Part shown: in pieces, positions 1 through 5,943 of the stretch
How the letters are laid out: every line of letters starts with the position of its first letter
Position numbering within the stretch: the first letter of the stretch is position 1
Origin: a virus
Length of the DNA stretch: 23,703 bases
Direction: 5' to 3' (one strand)
IMG/VR virus record: IMGVR_UViG_3300037238_000155
Coordinates: 1-23,703 of that record
The notes under the pieces: generated by a model
What the model was told of the DNA's origin: nothing
Database searches by the model: none
What the model saw: the letters and a program-made list of their open reading frames with translations, nothing else
Position numbers and translations under genes: made by a program

Positions 1-14
1 CTCCTGGTTGTTGA
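1..14 (-). promoter_or_regulatory. Ribosome-binding leader of a minus-strand gene starting left of the window
   Basis: Read on the minus strand, the window ends in TCAACAACCAGGAG. The same 14 bases sit directly before the start codon of the secreted Gln/Gly-rich gene (4281-4294). This is a strong Shine-Dalgarno, so a further minus-strand gene probably starts a few bases beyond the left edge. Confidence 0.5.
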
Positions 15-27
15 GACGCTATCATGA

Positions 28-51
28 GATGACCCTCGTGAGAAGGTCATC
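28..51. terminator. Short inverted repeat between minus-strand genes
   Basis: GATGACC (28-34) is complementary to GGTCATC (45-51), with a 10-nt loop. It lies just after the stop of the 53-aa gene in the direction of transcription. There is no T-run, so it may be a weak terminator or a processing hairpin. Confidence 0.25.
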
Positions 52-57
52 AAGTGA

Positions 58-219
58 TTATTTCCCGTTAAGTAAAGTCAGCAGCCACTGCACCGCGCGC
101 TCGGCTGTCATGTGCTCGATCTCAGGGTTCTGATATCCAGCCGCGGCCAATAGCAAGCGCACCGTCGCATCGACATCTCGCTTACCTCTGTAAAACGCTT
201 CTTTGATTTCGTCTGTCAT
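58..219 (-). CDS. Small protein of unknown function (53 aa)
   Basis: The frame stays open upstream to about 300, but the start chosen is the ATG at 217-219, because AGAGGAAA lies five bases before it. The preceding 32-aa gene's stop overlaps this start by one base (TAATG), which suggests translational coupling. The product (MTDEIKEAFYRG...) is charged with a helical C-terminus (AERAVQWLLTLLNG). It has no signal peptide and no family I recognise. It is the last gene of the minus-strand run fully inside the window. Confidence 0.6.
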   Translation of the reverse strand: MTDEIKEAFYRGKRDVDATVRLLLAAAGYQNPEIEHMTAERAVQWLLTLLNGK

Positions 220-317
220 TAGTATTTCCTCTTGGGTTGCGTAAAAGCCCACCCGCGGGGCCGTTTGAATTTCAGATAGCTCGGCGGCCCGAACAGCCAA
301 TACATCAAGCGCCTCAT
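219..317 (-). CDS. Tiny basic protein (32 aa)
   Basis: This 32-aa frame begins MRRLMYWLFGPPSY. Its start overlaps the stop of the upstream 25-aa membrane peptide (ATGA), and its own stop overlaps the start of the next gene (TAATG). A perfectly chained triplet of tiny frames, two of them with clear Shine-Dalgarno sites, argues for real coding. The C-terminus is rich in Lys, Arg and Pro. No function is recognised. Confidence 0.5.
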   Translation of the reverse strand: MRRLMYWLFGPPSYLKFKRPRGWAFTQPKRKY

Positions 318-391
318 GTCATCATCCACGTGAGCAACACGCAGATCACGGCGAGGAATATCCAAGCCGGTAGGGATTCCCACTTGTCCAT
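314..391 (-). CDS. Tiny single-helix membrane peptide (25 aa)
   Basis: A strong Shine-Dalgarno (ACAGGAGG) lies six bases before the ATG. The peptide is MDKWESLPAW followed by a hydrophobic stretch (IFLAVICVLLTWMM), so one inner-membrane helix is expected. Its stop overlaps the start of the 32-aa gene by four bases. Such peptides are common in phage accessory operons; none of the known functions (holin, Rz1, inhibitors) can be assigned from sequence. Confidence 0.6.
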   Translation of the reverse strand: MDKWESLPAWIFLAVICVLLTWMMT

Positions 392-451
392 CGAGTCCTC
401 CTGTGAAACTGGTGCCCCGTTTCGTGGGGCTGACGTTTTGCTATCTCCTAT

Positions 452-874
452 TTACTGCACTGTCTTATGCGGTGCGTGCTCGCCTTGCAGCATGTCGATC
501 ACGCCCATTTCGACGTACATCGCGGGCTGCGCGGGCAACTCGCGCTGCGTTCCGCGGGTTAATGCTTCGCGTAAGACCCAAAGTATCCGGCCAGTGCGGT
601 ATACGTCCGCGGGTGATATCGTCGTCCCAGGCGTAAGCCCTTTGTTGTTCAAGCTCTTGGCGCCATCGCATTCGACCAGGGCTATATAATTGTCCTCGCC
701 GTTGGTGTCGGCAGTCTTCCGGCACTCTTCGCAGAGGCCGAACCCGGTGATGTTCTTCTTCGACGAATCGAACACCGGCTTCAACCGCTTGTCTAGCAGC
801 ACTTCGCCGCTCTCGAACACAATGCCGCACACCACGCAACTGTGATGCCCAATGCAAACATGTGACATTGTCAT
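452..874 (-). CDS. Zinc-finger-like phage protein (140 aa)
   Basis: The protein begins MTMSHVCIGHHSCVVCG and has Cys pairs at roughly residues 7-16 (CxxxxxCxxC) and 48-51 (CEEC), the spacing of a zinc ribbon. The middle contains ALVECDGAKS and PADVYRTGRI, which I recall from small phage proteins of unknown role, sometimes loosely annotated as ATPases; no Walker motif is visible here. The start is fixed by AGAGGTCAAGTC before ATG 872-874, the same leader type as the second pentapeptide gene. The upstream 30-aa gene overlaps it by four bases. Zinc binding is inferred from the cysteine pattern only. Confidence 0.7.
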   Translation of the reverse strand: MTMSHVCIGHHSCVVCGIVFESGEVLLDKRLKPVFDSSKKNITGFGLCEECRKTADTNGEDNYIALVECDGAKSLNNKGLTPGTTISPADVYRTGRILWVLREALTRGTQRELPAQPAMYVEMGVIDMLQGEHAPHKTVQ

Positions 875-963
875 GACTTGACCTCTTTATCGGTGATGGG
901 CATCGGGTGCCGCGCCGCGAGCGCGCACATGATAATTGCCCAGGATGCGAACACAATCCACAT
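871..963 (-). CDS. Tiny membrane peptide (30 aa)
   Basis: ACCAGGAG precedes the ATG at 961-963. The peptide has an N-terminal hydrophobic helix (MWIVFASWAIIMCALAA) and a polar tail. Its stop overlaps the start of the zinc-finger-like gene (ATGA). Layout and position resemble the 31-aa peptide before the second pentapeptide gene (7086-7181), so the two may be related leader genes. Confidence 0.55.
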   Translation of the reverse strand: MWIVFASWAIIMCALAARHPMPITDKEVKS

Positions 964-980
964 GATCTATACTCCTGGTT

Positions 981-1166
981 ATGGACCCAAAAATGTTCTT
1001 GACGCTCAATTATCTCAACGCGGTGAACCTGGCCAACGCGTGGAAAGCAAATATTCGTGTCGTGAAGCTCGACGGGATTCCTTATATAGGAATGGTCAAA
1101 CCGACCAAAGGCGAGATCAAACTCACCATGACCAATGGCATCATCACGGACGCCAAGCAAGGCTAA
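981..1166 (+). CDS. Plus-strand small protein resembling the 86-aa protein at 1474-1734
   Basis: This is a rightward frame inside an otherwise leftward cluster. No good Shine-Dalgarno is visible before ATG 981 or the alternative ATG 993. Codon third positions are GC-rich and the minus strand has no convincing gene here. Residues 24-60 (IRVVKLDG..YIGMVKP..) align by eye with residues 4-40 of the minus-strand 86-aa protein (IQIVVIEGG..LVGIVKQ..), with shared VV, DG/EG, VG/IG and VK positions. It overlaps the 3' end of the Gly-rich gene by four bases, so the two converge. It may be an inverted, shortened paralog. Confidence 0.45.
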   Translation: MDPKMFLTLNYLNAVNLANAWKANIRVVKLDGIPYIGMVKPTKGEIKLTMTNGIITDAKQG

Positions 1167-1486
1167 CTCACAAGCAGTCTTATTAGGTAGTCATAGGTGA
1201 AATAACAGCCGTGGCCGTTGCCGTAGCCGCAGCCGCTGCCGTAGCCGCCGCCGTCGCCGCTGCCGTAGCCGATGCCGTCGCCGTCGCCGTGGCCGTCGCC
1301 GCTGCCGTAGCCGCTGCCGCTGCCGCTGCCGCTGCCGTAGCCACCGCCGTCGCCGCCGCCGTCGCCGCTGCCGTCGCCGCTGCCGTCGCCGTCGCCGAGG
1401 CCGCTGCCGTCGCCGTCGCCGCTGCCGTTTTCCAGACCTGCTCCGAGTGTGCGAGCTATATGCGCCTCGAACTCTACAGATGCCAT
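1163..1486 (-). CDS. Gly/Asp/Ser/Tyr-rich repeat protein (107 aa)
   Basis: After a short unique N-terminus (MASVEFEAHIARTLGAG) the protein is almost entirely GDG, GSG and GYG units to about residue 92, ending in a short aromatic and hydrophobic tail. Such proteins would be flexible and could bind metal or assemble; similar low-complexity proteins occur in other phages without known function. The ATG at 1486 was chosen because it begins a natural-looking N-terminus. A GTG at 1501 in the same frame is an alternative, and neither has a strong ribosome-binding site. The start lies inside the end of the upstream gene. Confidence 0.6.
   Translation of the reverse strand: MASVEFEAHIARTLGAGLENGSGDGDGSGLGDGDGSGDGSGDGGGDGGGYGSGSGSGSGYGSGDGHGDGDGIGYGSGDGGGYGSGCGYGNGHGCYFTYDYLIRLLVS
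1210..1430. repeat. Hexanucleotide-type GC-rich tandem array
   Basis: About 220 bases consist of near-identical GCCGTNGCCGCN units (6-bp period, higher-order 12 to 18). It encodes the Gly-rich repeat on the minus strand and an uninterrupted Ala/Val run on the plus strand. Because the unit is a multiple of three, copy-number change would alter length without breaking the frame. Confidence 0.85.
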
Positions 1487-1734
1487 TTGGTCTCGTCGCA
1501 CGGTATCGTGAAACGAACCTGTCTAAGCTGCACGAATGCGACGCCTAGTTTATCCAACACAGTCTTCGGCGTGGGGCCGTTCAACGCGATCTCACCAAGC
1601 CCCTTTGTTGTTCCCCATTGCCTGACTACATGGGCATTGACCAACGCAATGGTTGATGTTGATGTTGATTTCTGTTTCACGATGCCCACCAATACCCATC
1701 CGCCTTCGATGACTACGATTTGGATGTCTTTCAC
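1474..1734 (-). CDS. Small phage protein, DUF6948-like (86 aa)
   Basis: The start is the GTG at 1732-1734, preceded by ACAGGAGAG. The first half is beta-rich (IQIVVIEGGWVLVGIV), followed by VRQWGTTKGLGEIALNGPTPKTVLD. The pattern of a hydrophobic strand with G..G, then W..TKGLGE.A..GP, resembles a family of small phage proteins that I associate tentatively with DUF6948. No enzymatic residues are evident. It is the first gene of its leftward unit and its 3' end overlaps the Gly-rich gene. A related fragment may lie on the plus strand at 981-1166. Confidence 0.65.
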   Translation of the reverse strand: MKDIQIVVIEGGWVLVGIVKQKSTSTSTIALVNAHVVRQWGTTKGLGEIALNGPTPKTVLDKLGVAFVQLRQVRFTIPCDETKWHL

Positions 1735-1782
1735 GGAACTCTCCTGTTGATAAAACGAACAGCCCGCCAGTGTCCGTTGCAA

Positions 1783-2399
1783 CTAATCATGGGTTTGTGA
1801 CTGTACTTGTCCTGACCATGGTAGCATTGGGTTGCCGTATTTACTCGGGCAACTTTTCCGCGGCGTTCCATTTATGGATTCATAACGCCCTGTCTAGGTG
1901 CTTGTCCTGACGTTCATTAAACTCTCATGTACGACGCCTTTTGATCAGAAAGGACGCTCAGTCTATGACGACACTGTGCGGGCTGAGAAGATGGCACTGA
2001 CGCCGATAAAGACTAAAGGAAAAGGAGCCGGGTATCACCCTCGGCGGCAAGTTCCTACGCCAATACCATCATCTCAACTCACGAACAAATCCGCCACTTG
2101 AGTCCGCGGGTCGCCGTCACCCTAACCCCGCGCAGTGCGGAACGAACGGTCTTGCATTGGCCCACAAACGAGAGAGCTAGTTGGCCTTTCTGATCTTTGG
2201 GCTCGGGGCCACCTAGTATCAGCCGCCTAACAGAATCCGGTCGATCGTCGGGGCTGTGTGTGTCCGACGCAAATAGATTCCCGGTGTCTACGACCTCGTC
2301 TTTTCGCTCTGAAGATGGCACTGGCTATGATTCGTGGAGGCGGACAAAGCCGCGCTCGACCCACCGCTTTTTCCAATGCCATCATCAGAACAAAAGAAA
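1783..2399. other. Roughly 600-bp stretch without a supported gene
   Basis: Frames of 67-110 codons occur on both strands but none has a convincing start, Shine-Dalgarno or protein-like composition. Short sequences recur inside it: CTTGTCCTGAC at 1806 and 1901, GAAGATGGCACTG at 1987 and 2311, and CCAAT(A/G)CCATCATC near 2060 and 2376. This suggests an old internal duplication of about 325 bp that has decayed. It lies between the terminator at 2388-2428 and the leftward unit starting at 1734, so it probably holds that unit's promoter. Confidence 0.5.
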
Positions 2400-2428
2400 G
2401 CCCGCACAGGCTAATTCACTGTGCGGGC
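2388..2428 (-). terminator. Rho-independent terminator of the 107-aa membrane-protein gene
   Basis: GCCCGCACAG (2400-2409) and CTGTGCGGGC (2419-2428) form a perfect 10-bp stem with a 9-nt loop. On the minus strand the stem is followed directly by TTTCTTTTGTT. It sits nine bases after the stop of the leftward gene at 2437-2760. All features of an intrinsic terminator are present. Confidence 0.9.
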
Positions 2429-2436
2429 TAATCGGC

Positions 2437-2760
2437 TTAAAGAACGCCGTGGTGATAGGCATATGCCAGGATGCCGACGGCAACCAGACCCACTGCCCAA
2501 CGCCAGTATTTTCCAAGGAACACCGTTAGGCTATCCACGTCGCTCGACGCGGTAAGCACGATTGCGGCCGCCTGGTCTGCCGACGCTGTTGCGGCTGGAA
2601 CCGCTTTTGCGATCAGCGCTTGCGCTGCTGTCACTTCGGCCTGATGCGCCGCTGCATGAGCCTGTAGCGCGCTCACGTAAGTTGCGATCGCCGCCTGAGC
2701 CTTGGCTATTCCAGACGCTGCGTCCGTCACGATTGACGCTGTAGATGTAACTGTCGCCAT
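2437..2760 (-). CDS. Ala-rich protein with C-terminal membrane helix (107 aa)
   Basis: The open frame extends 20 codons further, but ACGGAGG lies eight bases before the ATG at 2758-2760, which fixes the start (MATVTSTASIV). Residues 5-80 are Ala-rich and likely helical or coiled. Residues 85-103 (WRWAVGLVAVGILAYAY) form one membrane segment followed by HHGVL. The design resembles the first rightward gene (8810-9070), which also has a Thr/Ala-rich helix and a C-terminal membrane segment. A role in lysis or envelope modification is possible but unproven. Confidence 0.65.
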   Translation of the reverse strand: MATVTSTASIVTDAASGIAKAQAAIATYVSALQAHAAAHQAEVTAAQALIAKAVPAATASADQAAAIVLTASSDVDSLTVFLGKYWRWAVGLVAVGILAYAYHHGVL

Positions 2761-2803
2761 ACATAAAGCCTCCGTTGTGGGTGAGAGTGGGATCTTACGC
2801 CTC

Positions 2804-3322
2804 TTAGATGACGCCTTCAAGCCATTGGGCGCAGTCGTTCACAGGAACATACTGGCAACCGCCGTTGTACAAGAAACACCCCATGAACTCGCTCAGGACT
2901 TTTTCCGGATCGCCCAGCGGTACCGCGTATGACATCAGGTCTCGGATGCTCTCCGCGACATGGACCAAAGTGCTTCCTGATTCTATCTGGTCATCCACGA
3001 AGATCCACTTTCTTCCGAACATCCCTTCAACCTGTGCGATGGAATGCGAGTTGTCCGCGCTCGAAGTTCCGCCATACGCGCTCGTGTTTATTTTCCCTTT
3101 GCGCACGACAGCCAAATGTCGCCCCATGGCTCTAGACAAAATCGGCGCAACCAACAAGCCAGACGTACCGCAACACACCATGGTGTCGAACTGGACGTTC
3201 TCCAGTACCGCGTACGCCGATGCGATGATCGGTGCGGGATTCCCAAACCCCACACTTAAATAACCGCAGCCGTGCCTTGTGGCGGGCTCCGCGGGCTCTT
3301 TGAGGTTGATTACGCCGTTCAT
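2804..3322 (-). CDS. Phosphoribosyltransferase-like protein (172 aa)
   Basis: The signature of type I phosphoribosyltransferases, a hydrophobic strand followed by two acidic residues and a Gly/Ser/Thr loop, is present as WIFVDDQIESGSTL at about residues 106-119 (DDQIESGST 110-118). An upstream strand and loop (FDTMVCCGTSGLLVAPILSRAMG) matches the region before it in this fold. The family transfers bases to or from PRPP; the substrate cannot be read here. Phage homologues are often annotated as orotate or adenine phosphoribosyltransferase-like without proof. The ATG at 3322 overlaps the stop of the upstream 44-aa gene (ATGA). Confidence 0.75.
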   Translation of the reverse strand: MNGVINLKEPAEPATRHGCGYLSVGFGNPAPIIASAYAVLENVQFDTMVCCGTSGLLVAPILSRAMGRHLAVVRKGKINTSAYGGTSSADNSHSIAQVEGMFGRKWIFVDDQIESGSTLVHVAESIRDLMSYAVPLGDPEKVLSEFMGCFLYNGGCQYVPVNDCAQWLEGVI

Positions 3323-3453
3323 TGCGTACACTTACGCGCCAACCACACGGCGGCTCCAACGACAGCCACGACTATGGCGCCTAAAGAGAACACCACAGCC
3401 CAACCGATCACACACAGAACTATCAAGAAAGCGTGGAACGTGATTCGCCACAT
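3319..3453 (-). CDS. Small membrane protein (44 aa)
   Basis: ATAGGAG lies six bases before the ATG. Almost the whole chain is hydrophobic (FLIVLCVIGWAVVFSLGAIVVAV, then GAAVWLA) with a basic end (RKCTQ), so one long or two short membrane helices are expected. Its stop overlaps the phosphoribosyltransferase start by four bases. Its leader shares a 17-bp sequence with that of the secreted gene upstream. Confidence 0.65.
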   Translation of the reverse strand: MWRITFHAFLIVLCVIGWAVVFSLGAIVVAVVGAAVWLARKCTQ

Positions 3454-3468
3454 GTGAATCTCCTATGG

Positions 3469-3485
3469 GTTGATTCAAGCGTGCA
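3469..3485 (-). repeat. 17-bp leader repeat, copy 1
   Basis: GTTGATTCAAGCGTGCA (plus-strand reading) occurs identically at 4290-4306. Each copy begins 16-17 bases upstream of a minus-strand start codon, adjacent to the Shine-Dalgarno. Equal spacing suggests a shared 5' leader or a regulatory site rather than chance. Confidence 0.6.
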
Positions 3486-3526
3486 AGCTCTGGAACAACC
3501 AAAGCTCACACGGTTCAATCAACGGC

Positions 3527-4273
3527 TTACTTTTGCATCTGCCGACGAAACGCGCGATCAAACGCTTCCTTCGTCACATACTCAGGCTGTGGCGCGCTCA
3601 CTGGCGCGCTCACTGGCGCGGGCTGCGCGCAGTCAGGTAAATGCGCGCCGTTGCGTTCCGCACGCTTCGCCGCTGGCGTGTTGTTCAAGATCTCGCATGC
3701 GGCTTGTTGGGCGCCGATCGCCAAGTATGCTTGCGCTTGGATGTAGTCATAGCACGCTTGTGGCGTGAACCCTATCCCTAGCATCGCAGCCGCGTGAGTG
3801 TTAGATCCGCCCACTTGCCCAGCCACGCCGCAGCCTTGGATCAGCATCATTGCGGGCTGTACGGGCTGAGCGGATTCCCTGTATGTCGTGTTGCCGCTAT
3901 TGGTCGAATTAGTCGTTATGCCCTGTGATGCGCTGGCGGCGCTTGCCGTGCTGGCGATCTGGTTCGACGAGGAACTCGAAGTCCCACCAGCCCCACCAGT
4001 TGCAGACTGGCCTTGCGTATTGGTGCCGGACAGACTTTGTCCTTGGCCTTGGCCTTGTCCCTGCCCTTGCCCTTGAGACTGGTTTCCGCCATACGCATTT
4101 TGCGATTGTCCCTGATTGGTTGTCGACACCGGGCTGCTGTTTAGCGCCTTAGTGATGCCAGCAGCACAGACCGGGTTGCCGTAATTCTGCGGCAGTGCGC
4201 AATTGCACGCGGACGCAGTGTACGCGGTAGCCGAAAGCGCCATCGCGATCGCCCCCGCAAGTTTCAAGTTCAT
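3527..4273 (-). CDS. Secreted Gln/Gly/Ser-rich protein (248 aa)
   Basis: ACCAGGAGATAG precedes the ATG. The N-terminus is a classical signal peptide (MNLKLAGAIAMALSATAYTASA) with predicted cleavage before CNC. A cysteine-rich section (CNCALPQNYGNPVC) is followed by a QSQGQGQGQG-type run near residues 60-85, a Ser/Ala-rich linker, a second Cys-containing section (QGCGVAG, QACYDYIQAQAY) and a Pro-rich tail. The product should be periplasmic, outer-membrane or secreted. Similar proteins occur in phages of Burkholderiales-like hosts by my recollection, with unknown function. The cysteine is not in a convincing lipobox (-3 is Ala). Confidence 0.75.
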   Translation of the reverse strand: MNLKLAGAIAMALSATAYTASACNCALPQNYGNPVCAAGITKALNSSPVSTTNQGQSQNAYGGNQSQGQGQGQGQGQGQSLSGTNTQGQSATGGAGGTSSSSSNQIASTASAASASQGITTNSTNSGNTTYRESAQPVQPAMMLIQGCGVAGQVGGSNTHAAAMLGIGFTPQACYDYIQAQAYLAIGAQQAACEILNNTPAAKRAERNGAHLPDCAQPAPVSAPVSAPQPEYVTKEAFDRAFRRQMQK

Positions 4274-4289
4274 AAACTATCTCCTGGTT

Positions 4290-4306
4290 GTTGATTCAAG
4301 CGTGCA
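4290..4306 (-). repeat. 17-bp leader repeat, copy 2
   Basis: This copy is identical to 3469-3485 and lies just upstream of the Shine-Dalgarno of the secreted Gln/Gly-rich gene. The adjoining CTCCTGGTTGTTGA is also found at the left window edge. Confidence 0.6.
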
Positions 4307-4320
4307 TCCTGGTCCGACCT

Positions 4321-4406
4321 AGACTCAAGTCTGCGCACTGGGAAGAACATCCGGTCGCGGAAATAGTGTCGCTGGGGATGTATAGCCAGTGCGCAGAGTT
4401 TAGTCT
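4321..4406. repeat. Long-loop inverted repeat upstream of the secreted-protein gene
   Basis: CTGCGCACTGG (4331-4341) and CCAGTGCGCAG (4386-4396) are perfectly complementary over 11 bp. Flanking AGACT (4321-4325) and AGTCT (4402-4406) can extend the stem past an internal loop. The 44-nt loop is long for a terminator. It lies between two minus-strand genes, so an operator pair or a structured leader is possible. Confidence 0.6.
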
Positions 4407-4411
4407 AATCC

Positions 4412-4434
4412 ATGCTTATCCGGTTAATGCCCAT
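4412..4434. repeat. Dispersed repeat R1, divergent copy
   Basis: CATGCTTATCCGGTTAATGCCCA matches the R1 copy at 6237-6260 except for three substitutions. It follows the stop of the 4446-4976 gene on the minus strand. Confidence 0.55.
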
Positions 4435-4445
4435 TAGTTCTAGGA

Positions 4446-4976
4446 TCATATGAGCACCGCTACACTAACCGTGCTGAAAAACGCGCCGGGCTCGACAGTT
4501 ACACAAGCGGGAAGCGTCTCAAGGTATTGCCAGCGACGATTGAGGATAGCCTTATCGTATGCGCGCTGAAGCATGGAGGGGAACATATCGCTGTTATAGT
4601 ATTCATGGTCACACGGACGCAGATTACAGTCTGCACGCGAGACTTTCAGTTTATAGTCCACTATATTGCGCCGTGTCTCACCGTCGAGCATCTGCTTGAT
4701 CTTGACTTTGAATGTCACTATGGCGTCTACCTGTTTCAATTGGTTATCTCCTTGGGTGTTAAGCGGATAAGCATGGGTTCTAGTATGGCCCGGCGTGTTG
4801 TTGGGTTCCGTGACGCTCATCTCACTTTGCGCGGATGGTGTACCCGATGAAGGCTGCGGAGCTTCGCTGTCACTTGCTGATAGAACAAATGGAAGTCGGT
4901 ACACGCCAATGCAAGGGTTGCCCCGGTTGGCTTCCGCAAATGCCTTAGAAAAGGAGGTTAAACGGTTGTTGTTCAC
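4446..4976 (-). CDS. Protein of unknown function (up to 176 aa)
   Basis: The longest frame starts at a GTG whose codon overlaps the stop of the pentapeptide gene (GTGA). An internal TTG at about 4741, with AAGGAG eight bases upstream, would give about 97 aa starting KQVDAIVTFKVKIKQML. That C-terminal part looks the most protein-like (beta-rich, charged, CNLRPCDHEYYNS). The N-terminal 78 residues are Pro/Ser/Asn-rich and contain the R1 and R2 repeats, so they may be translated DNA repeat rather than a conserved domain. On the opposite strand 4776-4948 holds two ATGA-linked tiny frames, so the strand of that part is uncertain. No family is recognised. Confidence 0.5.
   Translation of the reverse strand: MNNNRLTSFSKAFAEANRGNPCIGVYRLPFVLSASDSEAPQPSSGTPSAQSEMSVTEPNNTPGHTRTHAYPLNTQGDNQLKQVDAIVTFKVKIKQMLDGETRRNIVDYKLKVSRADCNLRPCDHEYYNSDMFPSMLQRAYDKAILNRRWQYLETLPACVTVEPGAFFSTVSVAVLI
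4752..4775. repeat. Dispersed repeat R1, inverted copy
   Basis: The 24 bases TTGGGTGTTAAGCGGATAAGCATG are the exact reverse complement of 6237-6260. A diverged copy lies at 4412-4434. Confidence 0.85.
4816..4834. repeat. Dispersed repeat R2, copy 1
   Basis: CTCATCTCACTTTGCGCGG is identical to 6157-6175 in the same orientation. On the minus strand it reads CCGCGCAAAGTGAGATGAG, ending at or near an ATG in both places, so it may act as a translation-start leader. Confidence 0.8.
4847..4948 (+). CDS. Possible plus-strand tiny protein (33 aa)
   Basis: The ATG overlaps the stop of another plus-strand frame (ATGA at 4847-4850). The product, MKAAELRCHLLIEQ then a CKGCPGW motif, looks protein-like and ends just before a strong rightward Shine-Dalgarno-like AAAAGGAGG. 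It lies antisense to the N-terminal part of the 4446-4976 frame; probably only one of the two is real. No family is recognised. Confidence 0.3.
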   Translation: MKAAELRCHLLIEQMEVGTRQCKGCPGWLPQMP

Positions 4977-5779
4977 GTGGTTTCATCCTGGCGTTGATGC
5001 GTCACAGTTGTCGCAGGCGTCCAGTGCTTCTTGTGAAGTTTGACCAGGGCGATGGCCCCCGCGTATTCCTTCGCATGGACATTGGTGCCGTGCTCGGCTT
5101 TGACCGCTGCGGCAAATCTCGTCAAAGTGTTGAAGAAGCACCCGGCCCGCACGTAGACCCCACCATCCGTGATGAAGGCGAACAAGGTGTCATTGCGGGA
5201 ACCAATCGGGGTAATTTGCAGGACTGGACGTTCACCCACAAGGGTCAGCTTTTTGCCTTCGTGTTCCAAAAAGGCGCCGCGCAGGTACGCTCCGCGCAGG
5301 TACGCGCCGCACAGGTCCACGTCGCGCAGGTCCACGCCGCACAGGTCTGCTCCGCACAGGTCCGCGTCGCGCAGGTCCGCGTCGCGCAGGTCTGCGCCGT
5401 ACAGGTTCGCGCCGCACAGGTTCGCGCCGCCCAGGTCTGCGTCGCGCAGGTCTGCGTCGCGCAGGTCTGCGTCGCACAGGTCTGCTCCGCCCAGGTCTGC
5501 GCCGTGCAGGAACGCACCGCCCAGGTTCGCGTCGCGCAGATCTGCTCCGCCCAGGTCTGCGCCGTGCAGGAACGCTCCGCGCAGGTACGCGCCGCACAGG
5601 TCCGCGCTGTGCAGGAACGCGCCGCCCAGGTTCGCGCCGCCCAGGTCTGCGCCGTACAGGTTCGCGCCGCGCAGGTCCGCTTTTTCCTTTACCGCAGCTT
5701 CCATGGCTAGCTTTAATAGGGGGGCTTCGAAGGAAAACGCTATGCTTCCAGTGAAGCGGTTCAAAATATCGAACTTCAT
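4973..5779 (-). CDS. Pentapeptide-repeat protein A (268 aa)
   Basis: Residues of about 34-176 are tandem A(D/N)LxX pentapeptides, roughly 28 units ([25 protein letters not shown]). These fold as a right-handed quadrilateral beta-helix; MfpA/Qnr members mimic DNA and bind gyrase, but most members have no known role. The C-terminal about 90 residues (EGKKLTLVGERPVLQITPIGS...GGVYVRAGCFFNT...AEHG) form a separate domain that I recall from other phage pentapeptide proteins. TGGAG precedes the ATG. Cys-containing units (ADLCG) are unusually frequent. A second, shorter-tailed member lies at 6382-7089. Confidence 0.85.
   Translation of the reverse strand: MKFDILNRFTGSIAFSFEAPLLKLAMEAAVKEKADLRGANLYGADLGGANLGGAFLHSADLCGAYLRGAFLHGADLGGADLRDANLGGAFLHGADLGGADLCDADLRDADLRDADLGGANLCGANLYGADLRDADLRDADLCGADLCGVDLRDVDLCGAYLRGAYLRGAFLEHEGKKLTLVGERPVLQITPIGSRNDTLFAFITDGGVYVRAGCFFNTLTRFAAAVKAEHGTNVHAKEYAGAIALVKLHKKHWTPATTVTHQRQDETT
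5270..5690. repeat. 15-bp tandem repeats encoding pentapeptides (protein A)
   Basis: The unit resembles CGCGCAGGTTCGCGC with a 15-bp period over about 420 bases. Variation is mostly at the codons for the variable residues, as expected for coding repeats under selection for the (A/C)(D/N)LxX pattern. Confidence 0.9.
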
Positions 5780-5855
5780 GATTTACTCCATGTGTGATGT
5801 GATATGCCATTCTGCCCAACACGGGCGGTTGCGCGCGCGGTAATCACTCTTTCGT

Positions 5856-5877
5856 ATGCCGGCGGGATAGCCGGTAT
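5856..5877. other. Hairpin in the leader of pentapeptide gene A
   Basis: ATGCCGGC (5856-5863) pairs with GCCGGTAT (5870-5877) over 8 bp including one G-T pair, with a 6-nt loop. It lies in the 164-base gap between the 70-aa gene and the pentapeptide gene, where I see no other gene. It has no T-run. Confidence 0.45.
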
Positions 5878-5943
5878 GAACATTCAAGACACGTAATCTA
5901 GTAGGAGTCAAGCTTTCCGTCTGTACGGCAGCACACTTAAGAG

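Noticed and set aside
465-1160. 231-aa minus-strand frame
   Set aside because: It overlaps the zinc-finger-like gene in another frame and has an Arg/His-rich shadow composition.
1211-1750. 179-aa plus-strand poly-Ala/Val frame
   Set aside because: It is the complement of the hexanucleotide array encoding the Gly-rich protein; no start signal and a low-complexity shadow.
2079-2321. 80-aa minus-strand frame
   Set aside because: GTG start without Shine-Dalgarno, and it lies in the stretch with decayed repeats.
4994-5843. Plus-strand frames of 224-238 aa across the pentapeptide gene
   Set aside because: They are Gln-Val or Ser-Arg-rich reflections of the 15-bp repeats in the opposite strand; the minus-strand pentapeptide pattern with Shine-Dalgarno is clearly the real one.
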